This document shows positions 18,314 through 27,636 of a DNA stretch of 64,000 nt, in pieces. Positions within the stretch are counted from its first letter, which is position 1. Each line of letters begins with the position of its first letter. The translations under genes and the position numbers were made by a program. The notes under the pieces are model-generated. The model was given only the letters and a program-made list of their open reading frames with translations, had not been told where the DNA came from and searched no databases. The DNA comes from Kitasatospora sp. GAS204B (GTDB lineage Bacteria; Actinomycetota; Actinomycetes; Streptomycetales; Streptomycetaceae). The DNA is taken from assembly GCF_029892155.1 (NCBI RefSeq), contig NZ_JARZAG010000007.1, forward strand, positions 1 to 64,000. The letters are read 5' to 3'.

Positions 18314-19780
18314 CTACCGGAGTGCCGCGACGCCTTCGCTCTCCACCGTACGGGTGCTGTATGAAGGCCGCCCGGTCCACGAGCGGGCGGCCAACCGGGG
18401 CCAGATGGCCAGCACGGCGGGCAGCGCGAGATAGCCGAACCGCCCGGCGGGCGCCAGCATGAAGGCCACCGTGAGCCCGGCGGCCAGCAGGTCGGCGGCG
18501 GCCACCGCGGTGGCCGGCGGGCGCAGCAGCAGCCAGCCCGCCACCACGAGGCCGCCCAGCACCAGCAGCACGATCGAGATGGTGTGCCCCACCGGGCCGA
18601 GGTCGGCCAGCACCTTGCCGGGCAGCGGGCTGCCGGCCGGGGTGCGCACCGAGGTCAGGCCGAGCGGGAAGCGGATCACCTGGTCCAGGAAGTCCTGCGG
18701 CCGCTGCAGCGCGAACGGCACGATCACCGCGACGCCGGCCAGCGCGGCGGTCAGCGCGGCGCGGCCGGCCGGGCGCCGGCCGTACAGCCGCCAGAGCAGC
18801 AGCGCGGCCACCGGCAGCGCCGGCCAGGCGGTCCACTTGAGGGTGCAGGCCAGCGCGAGCACCAGCCCGGCGCCGATCGTGCGGCCGCGGGCGGCCAGCG
18901 CCATCGCCAGGCAGCAGACGCCGATCAGCGGCAGGTCCACCCCTCCGACGGCCAGCATCAGCGCGACCAGCGGCGAGCCGGTGAGCACCCCGAGCGGCAG
19001 CAGCGGCGAGTGCCTGCGGGTGGGGCGCAGCAGCCGCCAGCTGACGGTCAGGCAGCTCAGGAAGCTGAGGGCGAACCAGATCCGGGCGTCGCCCAGCACC
19101 CGGGTGAACTCGTTGCCCGAGCCGAGCACCGCGCGCGGCAGCCCGAACAGCGCCATGGCCGGCAGGTACGGGTTGAAGTCGGTGACCTTCACCGGATGCG
19201 GCAGGTACGGGGTGCCGGTGTGCAGCAGCAGTTGGGCGGAACGCTCGACCACCATCACCTCGGACTGGTGCTGGCCGTTGGCGGCCAGCAGCCCGAGCGG
19301 CAGCAGCACCGCGCCCAGCAGCGCCACGACGGCGGCGACCCGGCCCGCGTAGCGGCGTGGCAGGGTGACCACGGCCAGCCCGGCAAGCAGGTAGGCGGGG
19401 GCCGCCACCTCGCCCCAGAGCCGCTGGTTGCCCAGGTCGGAGACCAGCGGGAAGGCGCCGGCCCAACCGGCCGCGATCAGGCAGCCGAGCAGGTGAACGC
19501 TGCGCCGAGCGCCCAGCCGCATCGCCAGCACGGCCAACCGCTGACCGCGCCCGGCCGAAGCCGACGGACCGTCGGGGCGTTGCCGCGGCATCCCGGCGCG
19601 CGGCTCGCCACCGGCCGGCCCGACGACGGGCCCCAGGTGCGCGGCCTCGGGCCGGGCCCGGCGACCTGCCTGCTGACCGCCGGGGTGCCCGACGGGCCGG
19701 CTGTCCTGCGCCGGGCGGCCGCGCCGGACACCGAACCGGCCGCGGCTGCGCGGGGCGCCGGACGAGCGGGTGGTCACCAT
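18314..19780 (-). CDS. Polytopic membrane protein, glycosyltransferase-87-like
   Basis: A 488-residue protein with a disordered Arg/Pro-rich N-terminus (about 80 residues) followed by 10 or more hydrophobic segments. The pattern of short loops, a DFNPYLPAMALFGLP segment and conserved Trp/Pro residues matches GT-C type mannosyltransferase-like (DUF2029/GT87) proteins, which use lipid-linked sugars. No catalytic Asp can be assigned with certainty. The ATG has no Shine-Dalgarno site, but TAACCT lies at -12 to -7, as expected for a leaderless start. It is upstream of the Tat lipoprotein gene and may be co-transcribed with it. Confidence 0.65.
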   Translation of the reverse strand: MVTTRSSGAPRSRGRFGVRRGRPAQDSRPVGHPGGQQAGRRARPEAAHLGPVVGPAGGEPRAGMPRQRPDGPSASAGRGQRLAVLAMRLGARRSVHLLGCLIAAGWAGAFPLVSDLGNQRLWGEVAAPAYLLAGLAVVTLPRRYAGRVAAVVALLGAVLLPLGLLAANGQHQSEVMVVERSAQLLLHTGTPYLPHPVKVTDFNPYLPAMALFGLPRAVLGSGNEFTRVLGDARIWFALSFLSCLTVSWRLLRPTRRHSPLLPLGVLTGSPLVALMLAVGGVDLPLIGVCCLAMALAARGRTIGAGLVLALACTLKWTAWPALPVAALLLWRLYGRRPAGRAALTAALAGVAVIVPFALQRPQDFLDQVIRFPLGLTSVRTPAGSPLPGKVLADLGPVGHTISIVLLVLGGLVVAGWLLLRPPATAVAAADLLAAGLTVAFMLAPAGRFGYLALPAVLAIWPRLAARSWTGRPSYSTRTVESEGVAALR

Positions 19781-19860
19781 GGGTGAAGGTTATTTGGGCG
19801 CCGCCGCCCGTGTCGTCAGACTGCAGGGGCTAGCCAGAACCCGATCGATCGGTTAGGGCG

Positions 19861-21318
19861 TCAGCCCTGCGGCGTGAGCTCGGATCGCGGGGCCACAGCG
19901 GTGTACTCCAGTCGGGAGTGCCGGATCCCGTACCCGAGGTAGCAGGCCGCCGCGAGCAGCAGCGCGACGCCGAAGAAGACGAAGGTCAGCGGCTGCAGGC
20001 CGCGAATCAGGTAGATGCAGAAGGCCACGCTGAGTAGCGGGGTGACGGGGTATCCGGGGACCTTGAAGCCGCGGCGCAGCTCCGGGCTGCGCCGGCGCAG
20101 CACGATGACGCCCAGTGAGACCACCGTGAAGGCGACCAGCGTCCCCAGGGAGGTCAGGTCGGTCAGGATGTCCAGCGGCACGAAGGCGGCCAGCGCGGCG
20201 ACCGCGACGCCGACCACCACCGTGTTCCAGACCGGTGTGCCGGTGCGCGGCGAGACCTCGGCGAAGCGGGCGGGCAGCATCCCGTCACGCCCCATCGAGT
20301 AGAGGATCCGGGTCTGACCGTAGATCACCACCAGCGTGACGCTGAAGATCGAGACGATCGCACCGAGCGCGAACAGCAGCGCCGGCCAGGTCTGCCCGGT
20401 GAGGTCCTGCAGGATCTGCGCGAGCCCGGCCTCCTGCCCGCCGAAGCGCTGCCAGGGCTGGGCACCGATCGCGGCGACGGCCACCAGGACGTAGAGCAGG
20501 GTGACCACCACCAGCGAGATGATGATCGCCAGCGGCAGCGTGCGGCGCGGGTCGCGGACCTCCTCGCCCGCCGTGGAGACGGCGTCCAGGCCGATGAACG
20601 AGAAGAAGATGCCGGAGGCCGCGGTGCCCACCCCGGACCAGCCCAGCGGCATGAAGTCGTGCAGGTTGCCGGAGCGGTAGCCGGTCAGCCCGACCGCGAC
20701 GAAGAGCAGCAGCACCGCGATCTTGATCGCCACCATGGCCGCGTTCACCTTGGCGCTCTCGCTGACCCCGCGCACCAGCAGCAGGCAGACCAGCGCCACC
20801 AGCACCACGGCCGGCAGGTTGACGTAGCCGCCGTCGCCGGGCGGCTGGGCCAGCCAGGCCGGGATGCCGAAGCCGAAGGCCAGCTCGCAGAACTTGTTCA
20901 AGTACTGCCCCCAGCTGACCGCGATCGCCGAGGCGGAGACGCCGTACTCCAGCAGCAGGCAGACCCCGACCCCGAAGGCGGTGGCCTCGCCGAGGGTGGC
21001 GTAGGCGTAGCTGTAGGAGGAGCCGGCCACCGGGATCGCCGAGGCCAGCTCGGCGTAGCAGAGCGCGGTCAGGCCTGCGGTGACGGCGGCCAGCAGGAAG
21101 GAGAGCACCACGGCCGGGCCGGCCTCGGGGACGGCCGAGGAGAGCACGAAGAAGATGCCGGTTCCGACGGTGGCCCCGATGCCGATCGCGGAGAGCTGCC
21201 AGAGCCCGATCGAGCGGCGCAGCCGGCCCGGGTCGCCGCTGCCGGCGCTCTCGGCTATCAGGGTCTCGACCGGCTTGCGCCGCAGCAGGCGGCTGCTCAG
21301 GGAGGTGGTGCTCGGCAC
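19861..21318 (-). CDS. APC-family amino acid permease
   Basis: A 485-residue, 12-helix transporter of the amino acid-polyamine-organocation family, closest in style to cationic amino acid permeases. The N-terminus SRLLRRKPVE is followed by the family motif GIGATVGTGIFF in helix 1. A SFIGLDAVSTAGEE segment in helix 6 also fits. The GTG start was chosen where similarity to the family begins; an in-frame GTG 16 codons earlier is possible. No Shine-Dalgarno site is seen, but an AT-rich patch (TATATT near 21360) could be its -10. It follows a PBP gene by about 80 bases on the same strand. Confidence 0.85.
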   Translation of the reverse strand: MPSTTSLSSRLLRRKPVETLIAESAGSGDPGRLRRSIGLWQLSAIGIGATVGTGIFFVLSSAVPEAGPAVVLSFLLAAVTAGLTALCYAELASAIPVAGSSYSYAYATLGEATAFGVGVCLLLEYGVSASAIAVSWGQYLNKFCELAFGFGIPAWLAQPPGDGGYVNLPAVVLVALVCLLLVRGVSESAKVNAAMVAIKIAVLLLFVAVGLTGYRSGNLHDFMPLGWSGVGTAASGIFFSFIGLDAVSTAGEEVRDPRRTLPLAIIISLVVVTLLYVLVAVAAIGAQPWQRFGGQEAGLAQILQDLTGQTWPALLFALGAIVSIFSVTLVVIYGQTRILYSMGRDGMLPARFAEVSPRTGTPVWNTVVVGVAVAALAAFVPLDILTDLTSLGTLVAFTVVSLGVIVLRRRSPELRRGFKVPGYPVTPLLSVAFCIYLIRGLQPLTFVFFGVALLLAAACYLGYGIRHSRLEYTAVAPRSELTPQG

Positions 21319-21397
21319 GACGGGGAACTTTCTGCAGATTTCGACGATCAGCGCATAAATATACACATCATCGGATAATCGCGGTCACTGGCTCCCG

Positions 21398-22927
21398 CTA
21401 GCTCTTCCCCGCCAGCACCGCCTGCATCACCGACTTGGCGATCGGTGCGGCCAGCTTGCCGCCGCTCACATCGGTCGCCGCGCTGTCCGCGATCACCACC
21501 GCGACGGCCACCGGCGGCACGCCCGAGGAACCGGTCGGCTTGGCCCAGGAGATGAACCAGGCGTACGGCGTGCCGGTGTTGTCCACCCCGTGCTGGGCGG
21601 TGCCGGTCTTGCCGCCGACCACCGCACCGGGGATCCGGGCGTTGCCGCCGGTGCCGTTCTGCACCACGTCGGTCATCAGCTGCTGCAGCTGCCCCGCCAC
21701 CGAGGGGCTCATCGCCTGCTTGTAGACCTGCGGCTTCATCAGCTGGACGGTGCTTCCGTCGGACTTCGTCAACTTGTCCACAAGCTGGGGATACATCACC
21801 GTGCCGTTGTCGGCCACGCCCGCCGCGACCATCGCCATCACCAGCGGGGTGGCGGCGGTGTCGAACTGGCCGATCGAGGAGAGTGCGAGCTGGGACTGGT
21901 CCATCCGGGTGTCGAAGTTGCTGCGTGCCGCGCGCACCGGGATGTCCAGCTTCGGGTCGTTGAAGCCGAAGTTCTGCGCCATCCCCACCATCTCGTCCAG
22001 CCCGGTCTGCACGCCCAGGTAGCCCATGACGCTGTTGCAGGAGAGCGTCATCGCGGTGTCCAGGTCGAGGTTGGCCTGGTCGCACGAACTGGTGTCGTTG
22101 ACCAGCGTGGTGGTGGTGCCGGGCAGCACGTAGGGGTAGGGCGTGCCGGTGGGGGCGTTGATGTCGGTGACCACCCCGTTCGCCAGCGCGGCCGCGGCGG
22201 TGACCACCTTGAAGGTGGAGCCGGGCGGGTAGGTCTGGCGCAGCGCCCGGTTGAGCATCGGCTGGTCGGTGTCGGCCTGCAGCTTGGTCCAGGCGTTCTG
22301 GTCCGCGGTCGAGGAGCCGGCGAAGCTGCCCGGGTCGTAGGACGGGGTGCTGGCCAGCGCGAGGATCCGCCCGGTGCTCGGCTCGATCGCCGCCACCGCG
22401 CCCTTCTGGTTGCCCAGGCCCTGCATCGCGGCCTGCTGGGCGGCCTTGTCGATGGTGGTGTGGACGTCGCCGCCGGGGTTCTGCTTGCGGGTGATCTCGT
22501 TCCAGACCGCCCAGCCGGACAGCCGGTTGTCGGTGCCGGCCAGGATGCCGTCCTCGATGCCCTCCAGCTGGGTGTTGCCGTAGATCTGCGAGGAGAAGCC
22601 GGTGACGGCGGCGTAGCCCGGTCCGTCGGTGTAGGTGCGCTTGTAGTCGAACCGGCCGCCGGTGGCCGCCGAGCCGGTCACCGGGTCGCCGCCGGCCAGG
22701 ATGTTGCCGCGCGGCTGGTCGTAACGTTGGATCGCCTTGCGCTGGTTGGCCGGGTTGTTGTCGTAGCCCTTGGCCTGGAAGACCTGGATCCGGGTGGCCT
22801 GGGCGGCCAGCAGCAGGATCAGCACCAGGCAGAACAGCCCGGCCCGGCGCCCGGTGGTGGACATCCCGGGCAACCCCTGCGGGCCGTTGCCCCTGGGCTT
22901 GCGGGTCTTCGACTGCTTGCGGGTCAT
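21398..22927 (-). CDS. Class B penicillin-binding protein (PbpA-like transpeptidase)
   Basis: A 509-residue D,D-transpeptidase for peptidoglycan cross-linking. A basic cytoplasmic tail and one membrane helix (about residues 26-46) precede the dimerisation domain. The catalytic motifs are GSTFK, SCN (TLSCNSVMG) and KTG (GGKTGTAQ). The ATG overlaps the stop of the FtsW/RodA gene by four bases (ATGA), so the pair is translationally coupled. FtsW/RodA-family polymerase plus class B PBP is the standard SEDS-PBP pair. No pknB/pstP genes are near, unlike the classical actinobacterial rodA-pbpA cluster. Confidence 0.93.
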   Translation of the reverse strand: MTRKQSKTRKPRGNGPQGLPGMSTTGRRAGLFCLVLILLLAAQATRIQVFQAKGYDNNPANQRKAIQRYDQPRGNILAGGDPVTGSAATGGRFDYKRTYTDGPGYAAVTGFSSQIYGNTQLEGIEDGILAGTDNRLSGWAVWNEITRKQNPGGDVHTTIDKAAQQAAMQGLGNQKGAVAAIEPSTGRILALASTPSYDPGSFAGSSTADQNAWTKLQADTDQPMLNRALRQTYPPGSTFKVVTAAAALANGVVTDINAPTGTPYPYVLPGTTTTLVNDTSSCDQANLDLDTAMTLSCNSVMGYLGVQTGLDEMVGMAQNFGFNDPKLDIPVRAARSNFDTRMDQSQLALSSIGQFDTAATPLVMAMVAAGVADNGTVMYPQLVDKLTKSDGSTVQLMKPQVYKQAMSPSVAGQLQQLMTDVVQNGTGGNARIPGAVVGGKTGTAQHGVDNTGTPYAWFISWAKPTGSSGVPPVAVAVVIADSAATDVSGGKLAAPIAKSVMQAVLAGKS

Positions 22928-24279
22928 CGGGTCTCCCCCTCCGGCACCGGCCTGCGGGCCGTGTCACTGAGTCGCACCAGCAGCGCCACGATGATCCAGT
23001 TGGTCACCACCGAGGAACCGCCCTGCGCGATGAACGGCAGCGTCGCCCCGGTCAGCGGGATCAGGTCGAGCACGCCGCCGGCCACCACGAAGACCTGTAG
23101 GCCGATGATGGTGGCCAGACCGATCGCGAGCAGCCGGCCGAACGGGTCGCGCAGCGCGATCCCGGCCCGGTAGCCGCGGGAGACCAGCAGCAGGTAGAGC
23201 AGCAGCAGCGCCACCATGCCGACCAGCCCGAGCTCCTCGCCGATGGTGGCGAGGATGAAGTCGGACTTGGCCGCGAAACCGATCAGGATCGAGTGGCCCA
23301 GCCCGAGCCCGGTGCCCAGCACCCCGCCCCAGGCGAAGGCGAAGAGCGACTGCGCGATCTGGTTGGCGCCCTGCCCGGCGGCGACCGAGGCGAGCGGGTG
23401 CAGCCACTGGTCGACCCGGGCGTGTACGTGCGGCGACAGCCAGCCGACCATCACCACGCCCGCGGCGGCCAGCACCAGACCGATCGCGATCCAGCTGATC
23501 CGGGCGGTGGCCACGTAGAGCATCACCACGAAGATGCCGAAGTACAGCAGCGACATCCCGAGGTCGGTCTCCAGCACCAGGACCCCGATGAAGGCCGCCC
23601 AGACCAGCAGCACCGGCCCGAGCACCCGGCCCGGCGGCAAGGTGAAGCGCCAGATCCGACGCCCCGTCAACGCCAGCGCGCCGCGGTGCGCGGACAGGTA
23701 GGCCGCGAAGAAGATCACCAGCAGGATCTTGGCGAACTCGCCCGGCTGGATGGAGAAGGGCCCGATGGTGATCCAGATCCGCGAGCCGTACACCGCCGGG
23801 AAGAAGATCGGCACCACCAGCAGCACCAGCGCCACCAACGCCCCGCTGTAGGCGTAGCGCCGCAGGATCCGGTGGTCGCGCAGCAGCACGATCACGGCCA
23901 CGCAGAGCGCCACCCCGAGGGTCGACCAGAGCAGTTGGGTCGGCGCCGCGTGGCTGCTCGGGGTGGCCCGGTCCAGCCGGTAGATGACGACCAGTCCGAT
24001 GCCGTTGAGCAGCACCGCGATCGGCAGCAGCAGCGGGTCGGCGTACCGCGCCCGCCAGCGGATCACCCCGTGCGCGATCAGCGCCAGGCCGCCGAGCGCC
24101 GCGCCGTACTCGGCGGCGTCCGGCGGGACCTTGTCGTCGATGTTGACGCCGACCTCGATGTAGCCGAACACCGCGATCGCCACCGCGCAGAGCACCAGGG
24201 CGAGTTCGACGTTGCGTCCGGTGCTGGGCCGGGGCCCGGTGGGCCCACCACGGACGGCGGCGACTGCGGGTGTGGCCAT
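22924..24279 (-). CDS. FtsW/RodA/SpoVE (SEDS) peptidoglycan glycosyltransferase
   Basis: A 451-residue polytopic membrane protein of the SEDS family, which polymerises lipid II into glycan strands. Family landmarks are VVIYRLDRA, the helix 7-8 region with ETDLGMSLLYF, and the C-terminal GATLPFIAQGGSS. The Asp in ETDLG corresponds to the catalytic region of RodA. It overlaps its partner PBP by four bases. The first 20 residues are a cytoplasmic, Gly/Pro-rich tail. The upstream 260-base region is partly AT-rich near 24400 and contains tandem repeats. Confidence 0.93.
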   Translation of the reverse strand: MATPAVAAVRGGPTGPRPSTGRNVELALVLCAVAIAVFGYIEVGVNIDDKVPPDAAEYGAALGGLALIAHGVIRWRARYADPLLLPIAVLLNGIGLVVIYRLDRATPSSHAAPTQLLWSTLGVALCVAVIVLLRDHRILRRYAYSGALVALVLLVVPIFFPAVYGSRIWITIGPFSIQPGEFAKILLVIFFAAYLSAHRGALALTGRRIWRFTLPPGRVLGPVLLVWAAFIGVLVLETDLGMSLLYFGIFVVMLYVATARISWIAIGLVLAAAGVVMVGWLSPHVHARVDQWLHPLASVAAGQGANQIAQSLFAFAWGGVLGTGLGLGHSILIGFAAKSDFILATIGEELGLVGMVALLLLYLLLVSRGYRAGIALRDPFGRLLAIGLATIIGLQVFVVAGGVLDLIPLTGATLPFIAQGGSSVVTNWIIVALLVRLSDTARRPVPEGETR

Positions 24280-24461
24280 GGGCGGACCGCGGCTCCTGTC
24301 TGGTGCTCGGGGCTATCACCGGACTCTGCTCCTCAGGCGGCGCACGGCACGGTCCCATCCGACTCGACGGGCATACTGGCGCCACGGTAGGACGATTAGC
24401 CATATTTATCGAGCTTCTGCGACGGTGTGTCCGCTTTTACCCCATGGGCCGCGAGCCCGCG

Positions 24462-24509
24462 AGCTCGGCGGTCCGTCAGCTCGGCGGTCCGTCAGCTCGG
24501 TGGTCCCTC
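24462..24509. repeat. 16-bp tandem repeat, three copies
   Basis: The unit AGCTCGGCGGTCCGTC occurs at 24462-24477 and 24478-24493 exactly, and at 24494-24509 with two changes. It lies 31 bases past the MarR stop and upstream of the FtsW/RodA gene. No function can be assigned; a binding-site array or slippage product are both possible. Confidence 0.7.
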
Positions 24510-24539
24510 AGCCCGTCAGCGGGTCGGCCCGACGGCAGG

Positions 24540-25037
24540 TCAGCCGCAGACGGCGTCCGGCCAGCGGTGCACGAGCAGCCCGGAGAGCATCTCGTGCAGC
24601 AACTCCCGGTGGCCCTCCGGGAGGCGGGCGAAGAAGGCCCGCTCGGCCCGCTCCGCCACCGCCTGGGCCTCGGCCAGGGTCTGCCGCCCGCCCGGCGTGA
24701 GGCCCAGGATGTAGCGGCGGCGGTCAGCCGGGTTGCGACGGCGCTCGACCGCGCCGGCCCGCTCCAGCTCGTCGATCAGCGAGACCACGGTGGTCGGGTC
24801 GAGGTTGATCACCTGGCTGAGGTCCTGCTGGGAGAGTTCGGCCCCGCCGGCCAGCGTGGCCAGCACCAGGAAGTCGCGGAGCTTGAAGCCGGCCGTCTGG
24901 AGTTCCCGGTCGACCTCCTCGGCGATCAGCAGCCCGGCCTTGTGCAGCAGCACGCCGGTGTGGCCGGCGAGCGGGAAGTCGCGGCGCGGGGTGCCGGCGG
25001 CCGCGTCGGAACTGGTCACGGGGGCGGTGCGGGCCAT
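24540..25037 (-). CDS. MarR-family transcriptional regulator
   Basis: A 165-residue winged-helix regulator that likely binds DNA as a dimer and senses small phenolic or toxic compounds. The winged-helix core runs from SQQDLSQVINLDPTTVVSL to the wing RRRNPADRRRYILGLT, the diagnostic MarR wing. The ATG has GGGAGA 6 bases upstream. It lies 138 bases downstream of an MFS multidrug pump on the same strand, the usual MarR-efflux pairing. An inverted repeat before the pump is a candidate operator. Confidence 0.9.
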   Translation of the reverse strand: MARTAPVTSSDAAAGTPRRDFPLAGHTGVLLHKAGLLIAEEVDRELQTAGFKLRDFLVLATLAGGAELSQQDLSQVINLDPTTVVSLIDELERAGAVERRRNPADRRRYILGLTPGGRQTLAEAQAVAERAERAFFARLPEGHRELLHEMLSGLLVHRWPDAVCG

Positions 25038-25175
25038 CGGGGATCTCCCAATCCATCGGGAGTCTTTGGACTCTTCAACTTTTCAAGAATCTATCATCGG
25101 GCCTGTTCATCACCAATGAATCGGGCGGCCGCCCGCAAGGAACCGGGCGGCCACCGAATCGGTTGCGGGTCGGGC

Positions 25176-26762
25176 TCAGTGACCCAGCTCGGCGCCGGCC
25201 AGCGCGCTCTCGTGCAGGTCCCGGGTGCGGATGAAGAGGAAGCCGGCCAGCGCGCCGGCGGCCGCCACCGCGCCACAGCCCACCAGCACGTCGGTCAGCC
25301 CGTGCACGAAGGCCGCGCGGGCCGCCGCCTGGACTGCTGCACGCAGCTGGGCCGGCACCGTGGCGGCCAGCTCCCGGCCGCCGCCGGCCGCCACCGCCTG
25401 CCCGGCCGCCTGGGCCTGCCCACCGAGCGCGGCTCCGGCGGCGGAGTGCGCGAAGGCGTCGGTCACCCGGTGCTGGAAGAGCGCGCCGAAGCCGGCGATC
25501 CCGATCGCGATGCCGACCTGCTGGAAGGTCTCGCCGATGCCGGCCGCCATCCCCGCCTTGGCCGGCTCGGCCACCCCGATCGCCAGCGAGGACCGGGGCG
25601 GGTTGAACATGCCCATCCCCAGGCCGGTCAGCAGCATGGCGGGCAGCAGCGCGGTCCAGTCACTGCCCGGCTCGACCAGGCCGACCAGGAAGAGCCCGGC
25701 CGACATCATGGTGATCGCGGTGCCGACCAGCAGCCGCGGCGAGACCGAGGCGGTCAGGCTGCCGGTGACCGCTGCGGCGACGAAGAGGGTCAGGGTCAGC
25801 GGCAGGAAACGCAGACCGGTGGCGAGCGGCGAGTAGCCCAGCACGTTCTGCATGTAGGAGACCTCCAGGAAGATCGCCGACATGCCGGCCGCGTTGCCGA
25901 GCAGGGTGGCCACCGAGATCCCGTTGAAGGTGCGGTTGCGGAACAGCCCGAGGTCGAGCATGGCCGCGGCGCCGAGCCGCCGCTCGATCAGGGTGAACAG
26001 CACCAGCAGCAGCACCGCCCCGGCGAACATGCCGAGCACCGCCGCACTGGTCCAGCCCAGCGCCTCGCCGCGCAGGAAGCCCAGCACCAGCAGCCCGAGC
26101 GCGGCGGAGAAGACCAGCAGGCCGGCCCAGTCCACCCGGTGCGCGGCGGGGTCGCGCGACTCGCCGATCCGCAGCGCGCCGAGCACCATCGCGACCAGCC
26201 CGATCGGGACGTTCACCAGGAAGATCCAGCGCCAGCCGACGCCGTCGGTGAGCGCGCCGCCGATCAGCGGCCCGAAGGCGATGGCCAGCCCGGAGACCCC
26301 GCCGAAGACGCCGAAGGCGAGCGCCCGGTCCTTGCCCCGGAACTCCTGCCCGATCAGCGCCGGGCCGACCGCGAAGAGCACCGCGGCACCGACCCCCTGG
26401 AGCCCGCGCGCCAGGTTCAGCAGCAGGATGTCCGGCGCCGCACCGCAGGCCAGCGAGGCCGCGATGAAGACGGCGAAGCCGATCCCGTAGATCCGCTTGC
26501 GACCCAGCCGGTCGGCCAGCGAGCCGCCGGTGAGCAGGAAGGCGGCCAGCGTCAGCGCGTAGGCGTCCAGCACCCACTGCAGGTCGGAGAAGCCGGCGTG
26601 CAGCGCGGTGCGCAGGTCCGGCAGCGCGACGTTCACCACGGTCAGGTCGAGCATCAGCATGAAGGTCGCGATCGAGACGATGCCGAGCGTCCACCACCGT
26701 CCGGCGGACTTGGCGGCCGGCGCGGTGGCGCCCGCCTCGATGACGGTCGGTGCGATGGACAT
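25176..26762 (-). CDS. MFS multidrug transporter, DHA2 (EmrB/QacA) type
   Basis: A 528-residue, 14-helix proton-driven drug exporter. Landmarks are the motif in helix 1 (FMLMLDLTVVNVALP), the LADRLGRKRIY loop (motif A) and VLFAVGPALIG in helix 4-5. The ATG is preceded by a GGGGG stretch 6 bases away. The MarR gene follows on the same strand, so the two are likely co-regulated. Substrates are unknown. It would be induced by the compound that MarR senses. Confidence 0.9.
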   Translation of the reverse strand: MSIAPTVIEAGATAPAAKSAGRWWTLGIVSIATFMLMLDLTVVNVALPDLRTALHAGFSDLQWVLDAYALTLAAFLLTGGSLADRLGRKRIYGIGFAVFIAASLACGAAPDILLLNLARGLQGVGAAVLFAVGPALIGQEFRGKDRALAFGVFGGVSGLAIAFGPLIGGALTDGVGWRWIFLVNVPIGLVAMVLGALRIGESRDPAAHRVDWAGLLVFSAALGLLVLGFLRGEALGWTSAAVLGMFAGAVLLLVLFTLIERRLGAAAMLDLGLFRNRTFNGISVATLLGNAAGMSAIFLEVSYMQNVLGYSPLATGLRFLPLTLTLFVAAAVTGSLTASVSPRLLVGTAITMMSAGLFLVGLVEPGSDWTALLPAMLLTGLGMGMFNPPRSSLAIGVAEPAKAGMAAGIGETFQQVGIAIGIAGFGALFQHRVTDAFAHSAAGAALGGQAQAAGQAVAAGGGRELAATVPAQLRAAVQAAARAAFVHGLTDVLVGCGAVAAAGALAGFLFIRTRDLHESALAGAELGH

Positions 26763-26789
26763 CGGAAACCCCCAGCAGTCGATGCTTAG

Positions 26790-26809
26790 ATCATCGAAAA
26801 CTCGATGAT
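26790..26809. promoter_or_regulatory. Candidate MarR operator upstream of the MFS pump
   Basis: ATCATCGA-AAAC-TCGATGAT is a perfect 8-bp inverted repeat with a 4-base spacer, 28 bases before the MFS start and in an unusually AT-rich stretch. Its size and symmetry suit a MarR dimer. Nothing equal in symmetry is visible before the marR gene itself. Confidence 0.55.
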
Positions 26810-26905
26810 TAGTGAAGCTAGTGATCCTGATTCCGACTGTCAATCCCTGTATGATCTGTACTCCCGACGATGGGCCACCCCGCAGCGACAACCGCCGCAC
26901 ATGCC

Positions 26906-26938
26906 GAAGGGCCGCCGATCGGTGATCGGCGGCCCTTC
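26906..26938 (-). terminator. 15-bp perfect hairpin after the ABC permease gene
   Basis: GAAGGGCCGCCGATC, a 3-base loop and the exact complement lie 27 bases past the ABC permease stop. This is a strong terminator that isolates the ABC exporter from the MFS promoter. Confidence 0.7.
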
Positions 26939-26964
26939 ACCCGGCCCTCGACGGGTCGTGGCGG

Positions 26965-27636
26965 CTACTCGGTGCGGCGCCGGGACAGCGCGGCCGTGCC
27001 CGCCGCGGTCAGCAGGGCCAGCAGCGCGGCGACGGCGGGTGCGGCGAGCGGGTAGCGGACCTCGGCCCGCAGCGAGCCGGACACCAGCGCCCGCACCGCC
27101 ACGTTCGCCGGCGAGAACGGCACCACCAGCACCAGCACCGAGAGGCCGAGCGCGGCCAGGATCCCGTACGAGCCGCGCAGCAGCACCGGACGGTGGCTCA
27201 GCGCCCCGACCGCCAGCCCGACCAGCACGCAGCAGACGGCCGCCAGCAGCCCGGCCAGCGCGGCCCTGGCCCACGACACCTCGCGCCCCGGGATGATCGT
27301 GGTGCGCCCGCAGACCAGCCAGATCGCCGCCACCGCCACGACCGCCAGCACCAGCCCGGCGATCAACGCGGCGGCCAGCGAAGCCAGTTGCACTCGGGCC
27401 GGACCGGCGGCCGCCACCCGGCAGGCCCGCGCCTGCGGCGGGTCGGCGGTCAGCGTGCAGCGCACGTACCAGGCGGTGATCGGCACCAGCAGGGCGGCCG
27501 CGTAGCCGAGGCAGTCCATCATCGGCTGGTCGCCCGAGACCCCCAGGCCAAGCACCAGCAGATAGCCGAGGAACGGCGGCAGCCAACGCTGGGAGCGCAG
27601 CAGCAGCTCGACCTGATAGCGGATCAGCGCGCTCAC
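26965..27636 (-). CDS. ABC exporter permease subunit, six-helix
   Basis: A 223-residue hydrophobic protein with about six membrane helices and a cytosolic Arg-rich end, fitting an ABC-2 type permease although no signature motif is strong. It starts with GTG overlapping the stop of the ATPase gene by four bases (GTGA), so the two make one transporter. Substrate unknown. It could be a peptide or drug exporter, or an immunity-type system. Confidence 0.65.
   Translation of the reverse strand: MSALIRYQVELLLRSQRWLPPFLGYLLVLGLGVSGDQPMMDCLGYAAALLVPITAWYVRCTLTADPPQARACRVAAAGPARVQLASLAAALIAGLVLAVVAVAAIWLVCGRTTIIPGREVSWARAALAGLLAAVCCVLVGLAVGALSHRPVLLRGSYGILAALGLSVLVLVVPFSPANVAVRALVSGSLRAEVRYPLAAPAVAALLALLTAAGTAALSRRRTE

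Noticed and set aside
24462..24509. Tandem repeats as a CRISPR array
   Set aside because: Units are contiguous with no spacers, and no cas genes are present.
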